Made by a program: the position numbers and the translations under genes
In this document: one piece after another, positions 1-9,404 of the stretch
How the letters are laid out: every line of letters starts with the position of its first letter
Position numbering within the stretch: position 1 is the first letter of the stretch
Assembly: GCA_902770965.1 (NCBI GenBank)
Contig: CACXUY010000024.1
Coordinates: 1-48,457 of the forward strand
Length of the DNA stretch: 48,457 bases
Direction: 5' to 3'
Source of the DNA: an uncultured Lachnospiraceae bacterium
GTDB taxonomy: Bacteria; Bacillota; Clostridia; Lachnospirales; Lachnospiraceae
Notes under the pieces: generated by a model
The model's input: the letters and a program-made list of their open reading frames with translations, nothing else
What the model was told of the DNA's origin: nothing
The model's database searches: none

Positions 1-1
1 T

Positions 2-70
2 AGATCAGGTAGAGGCATCAGGCTAATGCCATTAAAAGACCGGAGCATAAAAAGCTTCGGGAATTTATAA
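2..70 (+). CDS. Possible 3' end of a gene running in from the left edge
   Basis: An open frame enters from the left edge and stops with TAA at 68-70, about 40 bases before a strong plus-strand terminator. The 22 residues seen are basic and contain a SGRGIRL stretch, which resembles the end of winged-helix domains. This is too short to assign a family. The main support is the terminator placed directly after it. Confidence 0.22.
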   Translation, partial: RSGRGIRLMPLKDRSIKSFGNL

Positions 71-109
71 ATATCAACCATGAGTTGGTAAATAGCCAAC
101 ATAATAATA

Positions 110-158
110 CTGCACTCGAAACCATCCCGAAGGATATGTCCGAGTGCAGCATTTTTTT
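110..158 (+). terminator. Rho-independent terminator
   Basis: CTGCACTCG (110-118) pairs perfectly with CGAGTGCAG (141-149). A small inner ATCC/GGAT stem lies between them, and a run of seven T follows (152-158). It would end transcription of whatever plus-strand gene lies left of the window. The 90 bases between here and the Nudix stop codon show nothing else I can name. Confidence 0.75.
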
Positions 159-245
159 AGCTTAGGAGCTGTCACTTGATTAACCATACAGACTGTGAGC
201 GATGATCATGCGAGAATATCATTTTAATGACACAACGCCTTGCCC

Positions 246-713
246 TTAGAGCAGTTCCTTCCCCTCAAGCTTCGCGCTGACAAGATCGTCACCGCGATAC
301 TCCAGCCTTAGCAGGAAAAACGGCTGCCCTTCAAGCATCAGCCTGAAAAATATCTTGTCCCCCTCCCATATCGGAAGGTCATAGACGCGGCTTTTCGGCA
401 CCCACTCAAGCTCGCCTTCGTCGCATCTGCCGACCTCGCCCTCATACTCATCCGATGTAAAGAGGTACATATGCTCCGTCTCGTAGATATCGGAGATGAA
501 GGTCACCACCCCGCGCAGCCTCCATGACAGGAGCTTCAGCCCGGTCTCCTCCCGGACCTCGCGCAGCAGACACTCCTCAGGACTCTCCTTCTCCTCGAAC
601 TTCCCTCCGACGCCGACCCACTTGTCGTGATTTAAGTCGTTCTTCTTGCTCACACGGTGAAGCATCAGATAGGAATCATCCTTTTCTATATAGCATAGAG
701 TCGTAAACAGCAT
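246..713 (-). CDS. Nudix hydrolase (8-oxo-dGTP diphosphatase / MutT-like)
   Basis: A 155-residue single-domain Nudix protein. The Nudix box is complete at about residues 37-59: G, five residues, E, seven residues, then REVREETGL, giving all the metal-binding glutamates. Family members hydrolyse nucleoside diphosphate derivatives. This MutT-like length and layout suggests cleaning of oxidised nucleotides such as 8-oxo-dGTP, although substrate cannot be read from sequence. The start ATG (711-713) follows a GGGAAG site and lies 7 bases after the stop of the flavodiiron fusion, so the two are very probably one transcript. That pairing joins O2/NO removal with repair of oxidative damage, which fits an anaerobe. 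The family call is secure; the substrate is inferred. Confidence 0.9.
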   Translation of the reverse strand: MLFTTLCYIEKDDSYLMLHRVSKKNDLNHDKWVGVGGKFEEKESPEECLLREVREETGLKLLSWRLRGVVTFISDIYETEHMYLFTSDEYEGEVGRCDEGELEWVPKSRVYDLPIWEGDKIFFRLMLEGQPFFLLRLEYRGDDLVSAKLEGKELL

Positions 714-720
714 CTTGAGA

Positions 721-3243
721 TTACTTCCCGAATACCGCCGCGAATCCGGCGCCTTCCTCGATGGCAGAAATGAGCTCCGGCATCTTCGATGTGTCGCCTA
801 TAAGGATCGCTCCGACGAGGCGGTTGTTGTGGAAGAAATACTTCTCATAGTTGCCGCGCTGTCCGTCCCTCATCTCCACGGTGCGGTAGACTCGTTCATC
901 CTTTCCGTTTGTGCCAAGCGCGAACAGGCTCGTGTTCATGGCGTTGATGACGAGCGAGCTGCCGATAGGGCTGTAGCTCACCTCTTCGCCGGCCGCGTTG
1001 GCTCCGGCAACCCTGCCCGTCTCAACCGCCTGTGACCAGAACGCCTGGGGCACGCCTTCGAATTCAACACAGTCTCCACAGGCCCACACGTCAGCCGAGC
1101 TGGTGGCCATAGCGTCGTCAACCTTTATGAGCCTCTCGACTTCAAGGCCGGCTGACTGGGCGACCGCGACATTCCCGCGCATACCGGTCGACATTATGAC
1201 GATATCGGCCGCATATCTGGTCCCGTCGTCCAGCACGACAGCGTCCTTGGCGATCTCGGTTATCTTCACTCCGGTCACGATGTGGACGCCTTCCTTCTCA
1301 CAGATGGACTGAAGCAGCGCGGAACCGGCATCGTCAAGCTGACGGGGAAGCAGGCCTGGCATGGTTTCAAGCACGGTCACATCAAGGCCGCCCTTCTTCA
1401 GCTCCCAGCCGCTCTCAAGTCCCATGACTCCGCCGCCGATCACGACCGCGGATTTAGCTCCCTTATTCACGAGAGCCTGCACCTTGAGGCAATCCTCGAT
1501 GGAACGGATGGATACCACATGCGGCTGATCCCATCCGGGTATGGGCACCATGAAGCAGCGCGCTCCGAGGGCATAGATGAGCTTGTCATATGCATACTCG
1601 CCCTTGTCGGTAAAAACCTTCTTCCCGGCAGGATCAATGGAGGTTACCGTAGTTCCGAATATGATGGAAATCTGTCTCTCATCATACCAGCCGCGCCCTT
1701 CTATCGCCAGGCGGTCGTTGCTCATATCCTGGAGCAGCACCTTCGTCAGCATAGGACGGTTGCAGGGCAGCTCATTCTCGGCGGTGATCATAGTGATCGA
1801 AGCCGTCGCGTTCCTCTCCCTGACCGCCTGCGCGGCATAGTGGGCTGCGGCTCCTCCGCCGATGATCAAGAACCTCTCATCCGTATCCTTGCGGAAGGTC
1901 GTCGATGTATCCTCCACCTCCACGAACTTGTCTCTTCCGACTCCACATACAGGACAAGTCTCCACGGACGCGTCAAATACAGCGCCGCAGACGAGGCACT
2001 TGACCATCTTCTTGCCCTGTCCCTTTGCCTTGGTGTTGGATTTCTTCAGGAGGGCGCAGCCGAAATTGTAGCCGAAATCAAATGCATCCAGCAATTCCTT
2101 CTCGCTGGGCTTGAAGCGGACACGGAAGCCTTTATCCACCACCTTCATGCGAAGCTGCTTCAGCCTCTCAAGGATGTGGGGGACGCCTTCTCCGCTCCAT
2201 CCATAGCTGCCGAAGGCACTCGCCAGCTTGCCGCCGTGAACCGGGGCGAACATGCCAAGCGTCAGGCTCCAGATCGGGGCGAGCGCTTCTCCGATTATAG
2301 TAGGCGTTCCCATCAGGATGCCGTCTGCCGCGGCGAGGTCTCCAGCCACCTTCGTAGCGTCGCTCGTTACCATGTCATAAGCCCTGACCTCGATGTCGCC
2401 TGCCTCCCTGACGCCGGCCGCGATCCTCTCCGCAAGCATCGCCGTATAACCATATGCGCTGACATAAGGCATGACCACCAGCTTCTTCTCATTCTTCGGG
2501 GCAGGAGCGCACCACGAGCGGTAAAGCTCCATGATCTGGTCGATATGGCTGTCCAGCACGGGACCGTGACCGGTACAGATCATATCTATCTTCAGATCCT
2601 TGATCCTCTCCAGCGCATTGTTCATATAGGGGTTGGCAAAAGGACCGATGATATTGTCGAAATAGTACTTGGTCGCCCTGAGATACCCCTCTTCGTCCGT
2701 CACCGCGGAGCGCACTATGCCCTCATGGCTGTAGTGGCTGCCGAAGGAATCACAGGTAAACAGCAGCCTGTCCTCCTCCACGTAAGTGTACATGCTGTCA
2801 GGCCAGTGAAGCTGAGGCAGTATCATGAAATGAAGCGTCTTGCCGCCAAGGGAGAGCGTATCCCCGTCCTTGACAGCCATGGAGTTGAAATCACGGTTCA
2901 CTATCTCCTTCAGGAAACCGATGGCCGTGTTGGTGCCGACGATCACAAGCCTGGGGTTAAACTCGATGAGCTTCTCAACCGTGCCCGCGTGATCCGGTTC
3001 AGTGTGGTTCATGATGAGGTAATCGATAGCTGAAATACCGCCCGCCTCTTCCAGCTTTTCCTGGTACTCATCCCAGAACCTGGCTTTACAGGTCTCAAAC
3101 AGCGCAGTCTTCTCGCTGCCCTTCAGCGTGTAGGAATTATAGGTCGTCCCAAACTCCGTCATCATCACTATGTCGAAGACACGAAGTGAAGGATCCAGAA
3201 TCCCGTTCCAGATAAGACCATCCTTAAGCTTCAAGGTATTCAT
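721..3243 (-). CDS. Flavodiiron protein fused to rubredoxin and NADH:rubredoxin oxidoreductase
   Basis: An 840-residue cytoplasmic fusion. Residues 1-250 are a metallo-beta-lactamase-fold diiron domain with the HxExDH ligand motif (HTEPDH, about residue 80). Residues 255-395 are a flavodoxin-like FMN domain. Residues 412-447 are a short rubredoxin with two CxxCG knuckles (CLVCG, CPVCG). Residues 455-840 are an FAD/NAD(P)-binding oxidoreductase with GGGAAAHYAA and a second GGGVMGLE dinucleotide motif. Known flavodiiron proteins reduce O2 to water and/or NO to N2O. Here the whole chain from NAD(P)H to diiron centre is on one polypeptide, as in the described flavodiiron classes that carry a C-terminal rubredoxin reductase. 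A clear AAGGAGG lies upstream of the ATG. The Nudix gene follows 7 bases after the stop. O2 versus NO preference cannot be judged from sequence. Confidence 0.95.
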   Translation of the reverse strand: MNTLKLKDGLIWNGILDPSLRVFDIVMMTEFGTTYNSYTLKGSEKTALFETCKARFWDEYQEKLEEAGGISAIDYLIMNHTEPDHAGTVEKLIEFNPRLVIVGTNTAIGFLKEIVNRDFNSMAVKDGDTLSLGGKTLHFMILPQLHWPDSMYTYVEEDRLLFTCDSFGSHYSHEGIVRSAVTDEEGYLRATKYYFDNIIGPFANPYMNNALERIKDLKIDMICTGHGPVLDSHIDQIMELYRSWCAPAPKNEKKLVVMPYVSAYGYTAMLAERIAAGVREAGDIEVRAYDMVTSDATKVAGDLAAADGILMGTPTIIGEALAPIWSLTLGMFAPVHGGKLASAFGSYGWSGEGVPHILERLKQLRMKVVDKGFRVRFKPSEKELLDAFDFGYNFGCALLKKSNTKAKGQGKKMVKCLVCGAVFDASVETCPVCGVGRDKFVEVEDTSTTFRKDTDERFLIIGGGAAAHYAAQAVRERNATASITMITAENELPCNRPMLTKVLLQDMSNDRLAIEGRGWYDERQISIIFGTTVTSIDPAGKKVFTDKGEYAYDKLIYALGARCFMVPIPGWDQPHVVSIRSIEDCLKVQALVNKGAKSAVVIGGGVMGLESGWELKKGGLDVTVLETMPGLLPRQLDDAGSALLQSICEKEGVHIVTGVKITEIAKDAVVLDDGTRYAADIVIMSTGMRGNVAVAQSAGLEVERLIKVDDAMATSSADVWACGDCVEFEGVPQAFWSQAVETGRVAGANAAGEEVSYSPIGSSLVINAMNTSLFALGTNGKDERVYRTVEMRDGQRGNYEKYFFHNNRLVGAILIGDTSKMPELISAIEEGAGFAAVFGK

Positions 3244-3455
3244 AAAAATGCTCCTCCTTTATATAAATGTCTAAGCTCTATCACAGTGTTTACAAAATAG
3301 ATAATACAATATCTCCGCCATTATAGCAACTCACATCCGAGCTTATCCCTTCTAACTTTGAAAGTCGGCCCACCGCGCCGGCCCTATTCTGCCGAAAAGC
3401 ACCCACATCATTGACTCCATCGACATACTCTGGGACAGAACCATCATCCTCAATG

Positions 3456-3492
3456 GCGGAAAGATGCTTTCCGGATAGCAGCATCTTTCCGC
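3456..3492. other. Perfect 13-bp inverted repeat upstream of the flavodiiron gene
   Basis: GCGGAAAGATGCT (3456-3468) pairs perfectly with AGCATCTTTCCGC (3480-3492) across an 11-base loop, about 215 bases upstream of the flavodiiron start. No T-run follows on either strand, so it is not an obvious terminator. It could be an operator or a leader hairpin. A 64-codon minus-strand frame (3290-3484) covers this stretch but has no recognisable ribosome site or family, and I do not call it a gene. Confidence 0.45.
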
Positions 3493-3537
3493 TAACTGTT
3501 TTGTCAACCTTCCGTCATTTTTCTGCCTAACAAATAA

Positions 3538-3582
3538 CCACCGAGCCCTGACGAGACATACCCGTCTCGTCAGGTTCGGTGG
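3538..3582 (-). terminator. Strong hairpin, probable terminator of the pectate lyase gene
   Basis: CCACCGA at 3538 opens a stem of about 19 pairs (with the TGACGAGAC/GTCTCGTCA core and one bulge) and a six-base loop. On the minus strand it is followed by TTATTTGTT, a weak U-rich tract. It lies about 220 bases past the pectate lyase stop codon. The stretch 3583-3802 between them holds only degenerate GTGCTCTG-like low-complexity sequence and nothing else I can name. Confidence 0.6.
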
Positions 3583-3802
3583 TCATTCCGCGTCAAAAAA
3601 TACAATATCACACAGAAGCAGGCAACGTCAGCTTTGCTCTTGCTGTGCTGTAATATACTGTGCTCTGCTCCGGCCGTGCTAAGCTCTGCCGTGCTCTGCT
3701 GCGCAGGCTTATCTTTTTGTCAGACAGCTGTCAGTCACTCAATAATAATTATATAAATCAATACATGGTGGCAGGCAGAGTATAATACGATACGTTCCGT
3801 GC

Positions 3803-6800
3803 TTACCTTATTCTCCGCACGATCGATCTCGCGATCCTGAGAGTCTGCTTGACGACCCTGTCTACAATCCTCAGATCACTGATCAGCCTCTTGATTCCCG
3901 AGTAGCTCACTCCGTCTTTGACAGTAAGCGATGTATCGGCCGCTCCGTCCCGCGCCAGGAGCTTCACGGTGTGGCTGCCCTTTCCGAGCTTCTCAAGATA
4001 AGATGCCTTGATCGTGATCTGCGTCCCATCTTTTCCTACAGTATAGTTGAGGGCACTGATGACCTTGCCGTCGATTTCTACACCGATGAACGCATCTATG
4101 GGCATATCCGAGACAATAACAAGATCGTCCGCGCTGCCCTTAGTCCAGGAGGCATTCTTGCCCACTATGATCTCATATGACACAGGTTCGGGCTCTACGG
4201 GTTCAGGCTCTATAGGCTCAACATATTCAGGGAAACGCGCCCCGGCATCAGCGGGCGCCTTGTCGGTGAGCTCAAGGAAGCCGTTCATGTTAACACTTCC
4301 GTCAGGATTGCGCGTGATCCCTCCGTCGAGGGCTTTCGCCACGTCAAGCGACACAAACCAATCATCCTGAACCTGGACTCCCTCGGTATTCTGGAAGCTG
4401 CCGTCCTTATAATAATAGTTGTCCTGGCCATATATCTTAGCCGTGTCCTGAGAACCGACAGGCTTGATATTCTCCGCGACCATGTTGCTCTTCTTGTATG
4501 AAATGATTCCATGCGCGGAGTAGTCGGTGTTGACGGCGGTGTTGGTATAGAAAGCCACATTGTTAGACTCGTTGTCGAAGCTTGTGGAATTCTCGACCTG
4601 AATGTCAGGGCAGCTGTTGGAATCGATTCCCTTCGCCTTGTTGGCAAATGCAACGGAATTGACGAGGGTATGGTAACCGGTGATGCTCTCGCCTCCCATC
4701 TTGAAACCGTTGCCGTTGCCGGCGTTGATCTCGCTGCCGTTGTCGTCCAGGATATAACCGTTCTTATATGCCACGGAATTCTTTATGACGACCTTACCGA
4801 TAGGTCCGTTCTCAACCTTCGCGAAAAGATCCCATCCATCATCGGCGTTATATGCGGAAATGCAGCCGTCGAAGACATTTCCGTTTCCTATGGTAAGCTT
4901 CGCCGCGAAGCCGTCCGCGTCCTCATAGCCCTTATCCGCGTTCTGCATGGAGGTGCAGTTCAGGATGAGATTGTCTGCCGGCCATTCATCAAATCCATCA
5001 GTCCCCTTGTAACGGCTGATCTGAAGACCTGTGTTACCGTTTTTGTAGGTCTCGATGAGCTCGATGACATTGTTGTTTCCGGAGATCTGAAGTCCCTTTT
5101 CCCCGTCCTTGGAACCTGTTATGTCGAAGCCCTTAAAATGCCAATAATTGCCTGCAAGGGTCATTCCTGTGTTCTTCCTACCGAAATCTATAACAGGTCT
5201 CGCGGCGGCATCAGGGTCAGCGAAAAGATTGATAGGCTTCTCTTCAGTCCCGTCTATTCCGCGCTCGATGACAAGTCTGTCTTCCATCTCGTAAGTGCCC
5301 TCAAGCATGTAGATAGTCTGCCCGGGAATTGCTTTTGCCAGTGCTGTGGGCAGGCTCATGGGCTCTTCCTTGGTTCCCGCAGCGTCCGCTGTCCCGTCAG
5401 GCGACACGTAGACAGTCTCTGCATCATTTACCGAGAAATCCACTGTGTGGCTGAAGGTGACCGATTCATAACTGGACAGGCTCGAGAACTCCGAAGGCTT
5501 GTAACCGGCGTCGGGGGTCATTGTGATGGTGAAGGTGTTGTTTCCTGCTGTCAATGTCACCGGGATCTTCACCTTCTGGTTCGCGGACACAGCGCCGTTA
5601 TAAAGCTCGCTGCCGTCAGCGGCTTTTACCGCGATCATGCCATCGGCATTTCCGTAATAAACCAAGGTGTGCTCCGGGCTGTTCGCTATCTTAGCGGACT
5701 CAACATAGTAATTAGGAGTAACGAAAGTCTCGGGGCGCTCCTCTGCCGGCGCGTCCTGAGCCGGGTCGATAGTGACGAAGGAGATGTCCGTGAACTCTAC
5801 CTCCGCGTTGCGTGAAGCGTAAAAGCCTACATAGACATTATCCGCGTCAAGAAGGCTGAGGGCTTCAGTGTCATAGTATTTCTTAGTGGTCGTGACGCCT
5901 TCGGGGTCAGTATAGCTCACAAAATATCCCGTGTTGTTCTTCTCGATAGAAAGAGCGAATGAGGTTAAGGGTTCCTCGACGGTTCCTGTAGGAGCCGAGC
6001 TGTTGGCGTAGTTTCCGACAATATTGTAGGTACCCGCTCCCTTTGAGGCGCAGGAGGTCTCCAGTGTCGTCATCACGCTTGAGAACTTGCTCATGTCATC
6101 GAGCTTAGAAGCTTCATTAATATTGTCCATGGTGACGCCGGCTTTTTCCTGAGAACCGACTCCAAGCTTCATGGAGATCTTCGCCCCTGAATCAGAGACC
6201 TTCTCCCCGTCCCAGCTGTACTCAACCTTTGTGACTGAAGCCATGTATGAGTTGTTCCAGAAATCCTTATTATTGCCATTTGTTCCGACACGGTCGGCTG
6301 CCATTAATCCGAAGCCTTCCTGTCCATTTGAATAGGTCCACTCCGCCACGTTCGCGGTAGCGGAAAGCTTGAAGTTGGTGGTCTTAGGGTCTACCTTGGT
6401 GTAGTAGAAAGCCAACCCGTCGGTAGACGCGGGAACCAGCTTGCCTTTGCCGCTCTTGGAGAATACCTTCACCGCCCCATCGTTAGCGCTGCCCTCAAAG
6501 CCATTGGTCTTCAGGTCAACGCCCGTGCCAAAGGCAGCGAAAGCCCACGCCGTCTCGGCAGCAGCGGTGACGGTACAACCTGCTTCGCCCGGCTCGCTGC
6601 GGTCATCACCGCGGACGGCAACGACCTTGAATTTGTATGTCTCGCCTATCGTGAGGCCTTCGACAGTTGCCTTGCAGCTGTCTGACTCGACCTTAATGTC
6701 CGTTCCGTCCACCGTTACTTCATATTTCTCTGCTTCAGGGACAGCTTCCCATTCCAGGTCTACATTTCCGCCGCCCGCGTTAGACGCACTTTTAACAAAA

Positions 6801-7705
6801 GGCTGCGCCAGAGGGAGGACGAAAGCAACAGGACCGTAGGCTGCGCCTTCAAGAGGTTCCTCACCCTCTCGGACCGCTGTGGGCACAAACTCGTAGTCCC
6901 CTGACGCTGTGGGGATGAACACCATGCTATGTTCGTCCTTCTCAGCCGAAGAGCTTTTCTCCTCGATCACGTCTCCATCGGAAGCCTTCATAGCCACCGT
7001 GACCTTGTCCGCGCCGTCATAGCCGACTGCCGCATTGACCAGAACAGTCATTGTACCGTCATCGGGCTGAACGGCAGTGATCTCAGGAGCGGCGATTTCA
7101 TCCCAGGCCTTGCGGGGAGGCTGCTCTACCTTGCCGGTTGTGACCTCAATTTTAAAGATATAGTTGTTCCCGGTGGAACCTCCTATGTAGTAAGTACCTC
7201 CCTCTTCGACCTTGAGTTCGGAGATGTAAGGCGAATTCTTAGTGTACTCGCCGCTGGTGGCAGCAACTATACTGCCATCCTCACCCAGCACCGCCATCTC
7301 GCGGTTGTCGTCTCCACCCTGCACCCACCATATCTTGATGGCCGCTTCCTCATCAGTAGAAAACTTTACCGAGTTGCCTGATGTCGTGGCCTTGCCTCCG
7401 AAATTAATACGCTGCCCGGATTCATAACCATCTTCCCATCTCTTTGAGCTGGAATCAACCTTTGATTTCTCGCTCCATAGGATGGAGAAAAAATCCGCGA
7501 CTTTGTCAGAGTCGCCGCTGCTTTTCTCGCCCTGGGCAAAGGCGTCAAGCGACGCTGCCTCAAGTACATATGTGGCATTGTCACCCGATGAGTCCCCGGC
7601 ATCCGTCTCATCCGCGAATGCTGCTGCCGGGATCACTGACAGCACCATCACGCAGGTCAGGACTGACGCGAGAATACGTTTTAACAGGTTACGTCTTTTC
7701 ATCAT
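3803..7705 (-). CDS. Secreted multidomain pectate lyase (polysaccharide lyase family 9)
   Basis: About 1300 residues. A signal peptide fills residues 1-31 (basic MMKRRNLLKR, hydrophobic core, AAAFA cleavage site). Next come a binding-module-like region, an FN3-like domain at about 302-387, a beta-sandwich region, and from about 765 a right-handed beta-helix that starts with YVSPDG. The helix carries the PL9 hallmarks DADGFAAK (about 930) and NADDGWDLF (about 958), matching the calcium-binding aspartates and catalytic lysine of known PL9 enzymes. The C-terminal 130 residues form another small sandwich with a very basic tail. PL9 enzymes cleave polygalacturonate by beta-elimination. The start is set by AAGGAGG (7712-7718) six bases before the ATG at 7703-7705; the frame extends 24 codons further upstream but has no ribosome site there. 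No cell-wall anchor (LPXTG) is visible, so how it stays near the cell is unclear. Confidence 0.88.
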   Translation of the reverse strand: MMKRRNLLKRILASVLTCVMVLSVIPAAAFADETDAGDSSGDNATYVLEAASLDAFAQGEKSSGDSDKVADFFSILWSEKSKVDSSSKRWEDGYESGQRINFGGKATTSGNSVKFSTDEEAAIKIWWVQGGDDNREMAVLGEDGSIVAATSGEYTKNSPYISELKVEEGGTYYIGGSTGNNYIFKIEVTTGKVEQPPRKAWDEIAAPEITAVQPDDGTMTVLVNAAVGYDGADKVTVAMKASDGDVIEEKSSSAEKDEHSMVFIPTASGDYEFVPTAVREGEEPLEGAAYGPVAFVLPLAQPFVKSASNAGGGNVDLEWEAVPEAEKYEVTVDGTDIKVESDSCKATVEGLTIGETYKFKVVAVRGDDRSEPGEAGCTVTAAAETAWAFAAFGTGVDLKTNGFEGSANDGAVKVFSKSGKGKLVPASTDGLAFYYTKVDPKTTNFKLSATANVAEWTYSNGQEGFGLMAADRVGTNGNNKDFWNNSYMASVTKVEYSWDGEKVSDSGAKISMKLGVGSQEKAGVTMDNINEASKLDDMSKFSSVMTTLETSCASKGAGTYNIVGNYANSSAPTGTVEEPLTSFALSIEKNNTGYFVSYTDPEGVTTTKKYYDTEALSLLDADNVYVGFYASRNAEVEFTDISFVTIDPAQDAPAEERPETFVTPNYYVESAKIANSPEHTLVYYGNADGMIAVKAADGSELYNGAVSANQKVKIPVTLTAGNNTFTITMTPDAGYKPSEFSSLSSYESVTFSHTVDFSVNDAETVYVSPDGTADAAGTKEEPMSLPTALAKAIPGQTIYMLEGTYEMEDRLVIERGIDGTEEKPINLFADPDAAARPVIDFGRKNTGMTLAGNYWHFKGFDITGSKDGEKGLQISGNNNVIELIETYKNGNTGLQISRYKGTDGFDEWPADNLILNCTSMQNADKGYEDADGFAAKLTIGNGNVFDGCISAYNADDGWDLFAKVENGPIGKVVIKNSVAYKNGYILDDNGSEINAGNGNGFKMGGESITGYHTLVNSVAFANKAKGIDSNSCPDIQVENSTSFDNESNNVAFYTNTAVNTDYSAHGIISYKKSNMVAENIKPVGSQDTAKIYGQDNYYYKDGSFQNTEGVQVQDDWFVSLDVAKALDGGITRNPDGSVNMNGFLELTDKAPADAGARFPEYVEPIEPEPVEPEPVSYEIIVGKNASWTKGSADDLVIVSDMPIDAFIGVEIDGKVISALNYTVGKDGTQITIKASYLEKLGKGSHTVKLLARDGAADTSLTVKDGVSYSGIKRLISDLRIVDRVVKQTLRIARSIVRRIR

Positions 7706-7722
7706 GCTGTTACCTCCTTGTA

Positions 7723-7766
7723 TTATTTGATACCGTTCCTTGCATTGCTTGATACGGTTCTTTGCA
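7723..7766 (-). repeat. Two abutting 22-bp direct repeats in the pectate lyase leader
   Basis: On the minus strand two 22-base units follow each other exactly (7766-7745 and 7744-7723). Each has the form TGCAA-GAAC-GTATCAA and they differ at a few bases. The true ribosome site (ACAAGGAGG) sits where a third unit would begin. The repeat may be an operator or simply a local duplication that includes an old ribosome-site-like AAGGAA. Confidence 0.55.
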
Positions 7767-7921
7767 TTTTTGAACATCCGTTCTTATGTCAGCCACGAAA
7801 ACGACAATAACTAATCTATATTATATAATATAAATACATAATTTCCATCAGAAATATACCTTCATTCTTACCGATTAAATAACACGATGGGTTTTCAACA
7901 GTTGGGCTCATCTTTACAAAA

Positions 7922-7945
7922 TAAATGGTTATTACTCAGCACCCC
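7922..7945 (+). repeat. Family A element remnant (left end only)
   Basis: The stretch reads GTTATTACTCAGCACCCC, close to the left end of the family A elements (GGTAACTATTCAGYACCCC). No core or right end follows. The stretch 7767-7921 between the leader repeats and this remnant is AT-rich (ATTATATAATATAAA near 7820) and probably holds the pectate lyase promoter, but I cannot fix its boxes. Confidence 0.4.
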
Positions 7946-7954
7946 AAAATAACT

Positions 7955-8008
7955 GTAAAAATAAAAGACTGCCGCAAATGAAGGATAAGCTTCATTGCGG
8001 CAGGTCTT
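7955..8008 (-). terminator. Rho-independent terminator of icd
   Basis: A long stem (AAGACTGCCGC near 7965-7975 with GCGGCAGGTCTT near 7997-8008, continuing inward through AATGAAG/CTTCATT) is followed on the minus strand by CTTTTATTTTT. It lies 60 bases past the icd stop. Confidence 0.85.
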
Positions 8009-8070
8009 ATATCATGCTATGAAAAAATGTCTTGTTATGCTCTTAACGACCAAACCATGGCTTGGCCAGA

Positions 8071-9288
8071 TCACAGCATAGCTTCGAGGTTGGCACGGAT
8101 AGCCTTGATGAACTCTTCGCTGTTGACCTTCTTGACCTTCGCGGGATCCATGGTGGTGATAGCTGCGAGGTCGCCGGTCATGACGCCATCTTCGATGGTC
8201 TTGATGGTGGCTTCCTCAAGCTTCTTGCCATAGTTGACAAGCTCAGGGAGCTCATCGAGCTCGCCGCGCTTCTTAAAGGCTCCGCTCCATGCGAAGATAG
8301 TCGCGACAGAGTTGGTAGAGGTGGTCTCGCCTTTGAGGTACTTGTAGTAGTGCCTCTGGACAGTGCCGTGAGCAGCCTCATACTCGTAGATTCCATCGGG
8401 GGAAACCAGAACAGAGGTCATCATGGCAAGTGAGCCATAAGCGGTGGCAAGCATGTCGGACATGACATCGCCGTCATAGTTCTTGCAGGCCCAGATAAAG
8501 CCTCCTTCAGAACGGATGACGCGGGCGACGATATCATCGATCAGGGTATAGAAATAGGTGATGCCGGCGGCCTCGTACTTATCCTTGTACTCGGTGTCAT
8601 AGACTTCCTGGAAGATGTCACGGAAATCACCGTCATACTTCTTCGAAATGGTGTCCTTGGAGGCAAACCATACATCCTGCTTGGTGTCAAGACCATAGTT
8701 CAGGCAGGCTCTCGCAAAGCTGCGGATGGAAGCATCGCGATTGTGCATACCCTGAATGACGCCAGGTTCTTTGAAATCAAAGATAGTAGTTCTCTGAACC
8801 TCGCTGCCATCAGCGGGAGTGAAGACGAGCTCGGTCTTACCGGGCTTGTCGATCTTCATCTCGACATCCTTGTAGACATCGCCATATGCATGACGAGCGA
8901 TAGTGATAGGCTTTGTCCAATTCTTGACATAGGGTTCAATACCCTTGACAAGGATAGGAGCACGGAAGACAGTGCCGTCGAGGATAGCACGAATGGTACC
9001 GTTGGGGCTCTTGTACATGGCCTTGAGGTCATATTCCTTCACGCGAGCATCATTAGGAGTGATGGTAGCGCACTTGACAGCAACGCCATACTTCTTGGTT
9101 GCCTCTGCGGAATCGATAGTGACCTGATCGTTGGTCTCATCTCTGTACTTAAGGCCGAGATCGTAGTACTCTGTCTTCAGATCCACGAACGGATTGATCA
9201 GCTCGTCTTTGATGATCTGCCACAGGACTCTGGTCATCTCATCGCCATCCATCTCAACGAGGGGTGTCTTCATCTGAATCTTTGCCAT
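8071..9288 (-). CDS. icd: NADP-dependent isocitrate dehydrogenase (eukaryotic-like type)
   Basis: A 405-residue cytosolic enzyme converting isocitrate to 2-oxoglutarate and CO2 with NADP+. The sequence starts [20 protein letters not shown] and contains the substrate/metal segments of the longer dimeric isocitrate dehydrogenases ([37 protein letters not shown]). It is the homodimeric type II form rather than the E. coli type. The frame could begin three codons earlier, but that ATG overlaps the AAGGAGG site, so I place the start at 9286-9288. A promoter lies at 9350-9379 and a terminator follows the stop, so it appears to be a single-gene unit. It probably supplies 2-oxoglutarate for glutamate synthesis. 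Confidence 0.95.
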   Translation of the reverse strand: MAKIQMKTPLVEMDGDEMTRVLWQIIKDELINPFVDLKTEYYDLGLKYRDETNDQVTIDSAEATKKYGVAVKCATITPNDARVKEYDLKAMYKSPNGTIRAILDGTVFRAPILVKGIEPYVKNWTKPITIARHAYGDVYKDVEMKIDKPGKTELVFTPADGSEVQRTTIFDFKEPGVIQGMHNRDASIRSFARACLNYGLDTKQDVWFASKDTISKKYDGDFRDIFQEVYDTEYKDKYEAAGITYFYTLIDDIVARVIRSEGGFIWACKNYDGDVMSDMLATAYGSLAMMTSVLVSPDGIYEYEAAHGTVQRHYYKYLKGETTSTNSVATIFAWSGAFKKRGELDELPELVNYGKKLEEATIKTIEDGVMTGDLAAITTMDPAKVKKVNSEEFIKAIRANLEAML

Positions 9289-9349
9289 TGGAATCATCCT
9301 CCTTTATAATGTGGGTCACAACACTTCTAAAAAGACCCTGATAGGTAAA

Positions 9350-9379
9350 AGTATATGACAATATACGTTAAAAGGTCAA
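9350..9379 (-). promoter_or_regulatory. Sigma-A-type promoter for icd
   Basis: On the minus strand TTGACC (9379-9374) is separated by 18 bases from TATACT (9355-9350). Both are close to the sigma-70/sigma-A consensus, about 60 bases upstream of the icd start. Confidence 0.6.
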
Positions 9380-9404
9380 TGATGATAAGCAAATTGAATC
9401 TTCT

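Noticed and set aside
1282..3033. A 583-codon plus-strand open frame
   Set aside because: It lies antisense to the flavodiiron fusion, which has clear domains; the frame is a by-product of codon bias.
3290..3484. A 64-codon minus-strand frame upstream of the flavodiiron gene
   Set aside because: It has no ribosome site or family match and runs through a palindrome; probably leader sequence.
4511..5815. A 434-codon plus-strand open frame
   Set aside because: It is antisense to the pectate lyase catalytic domain and shows no family features.
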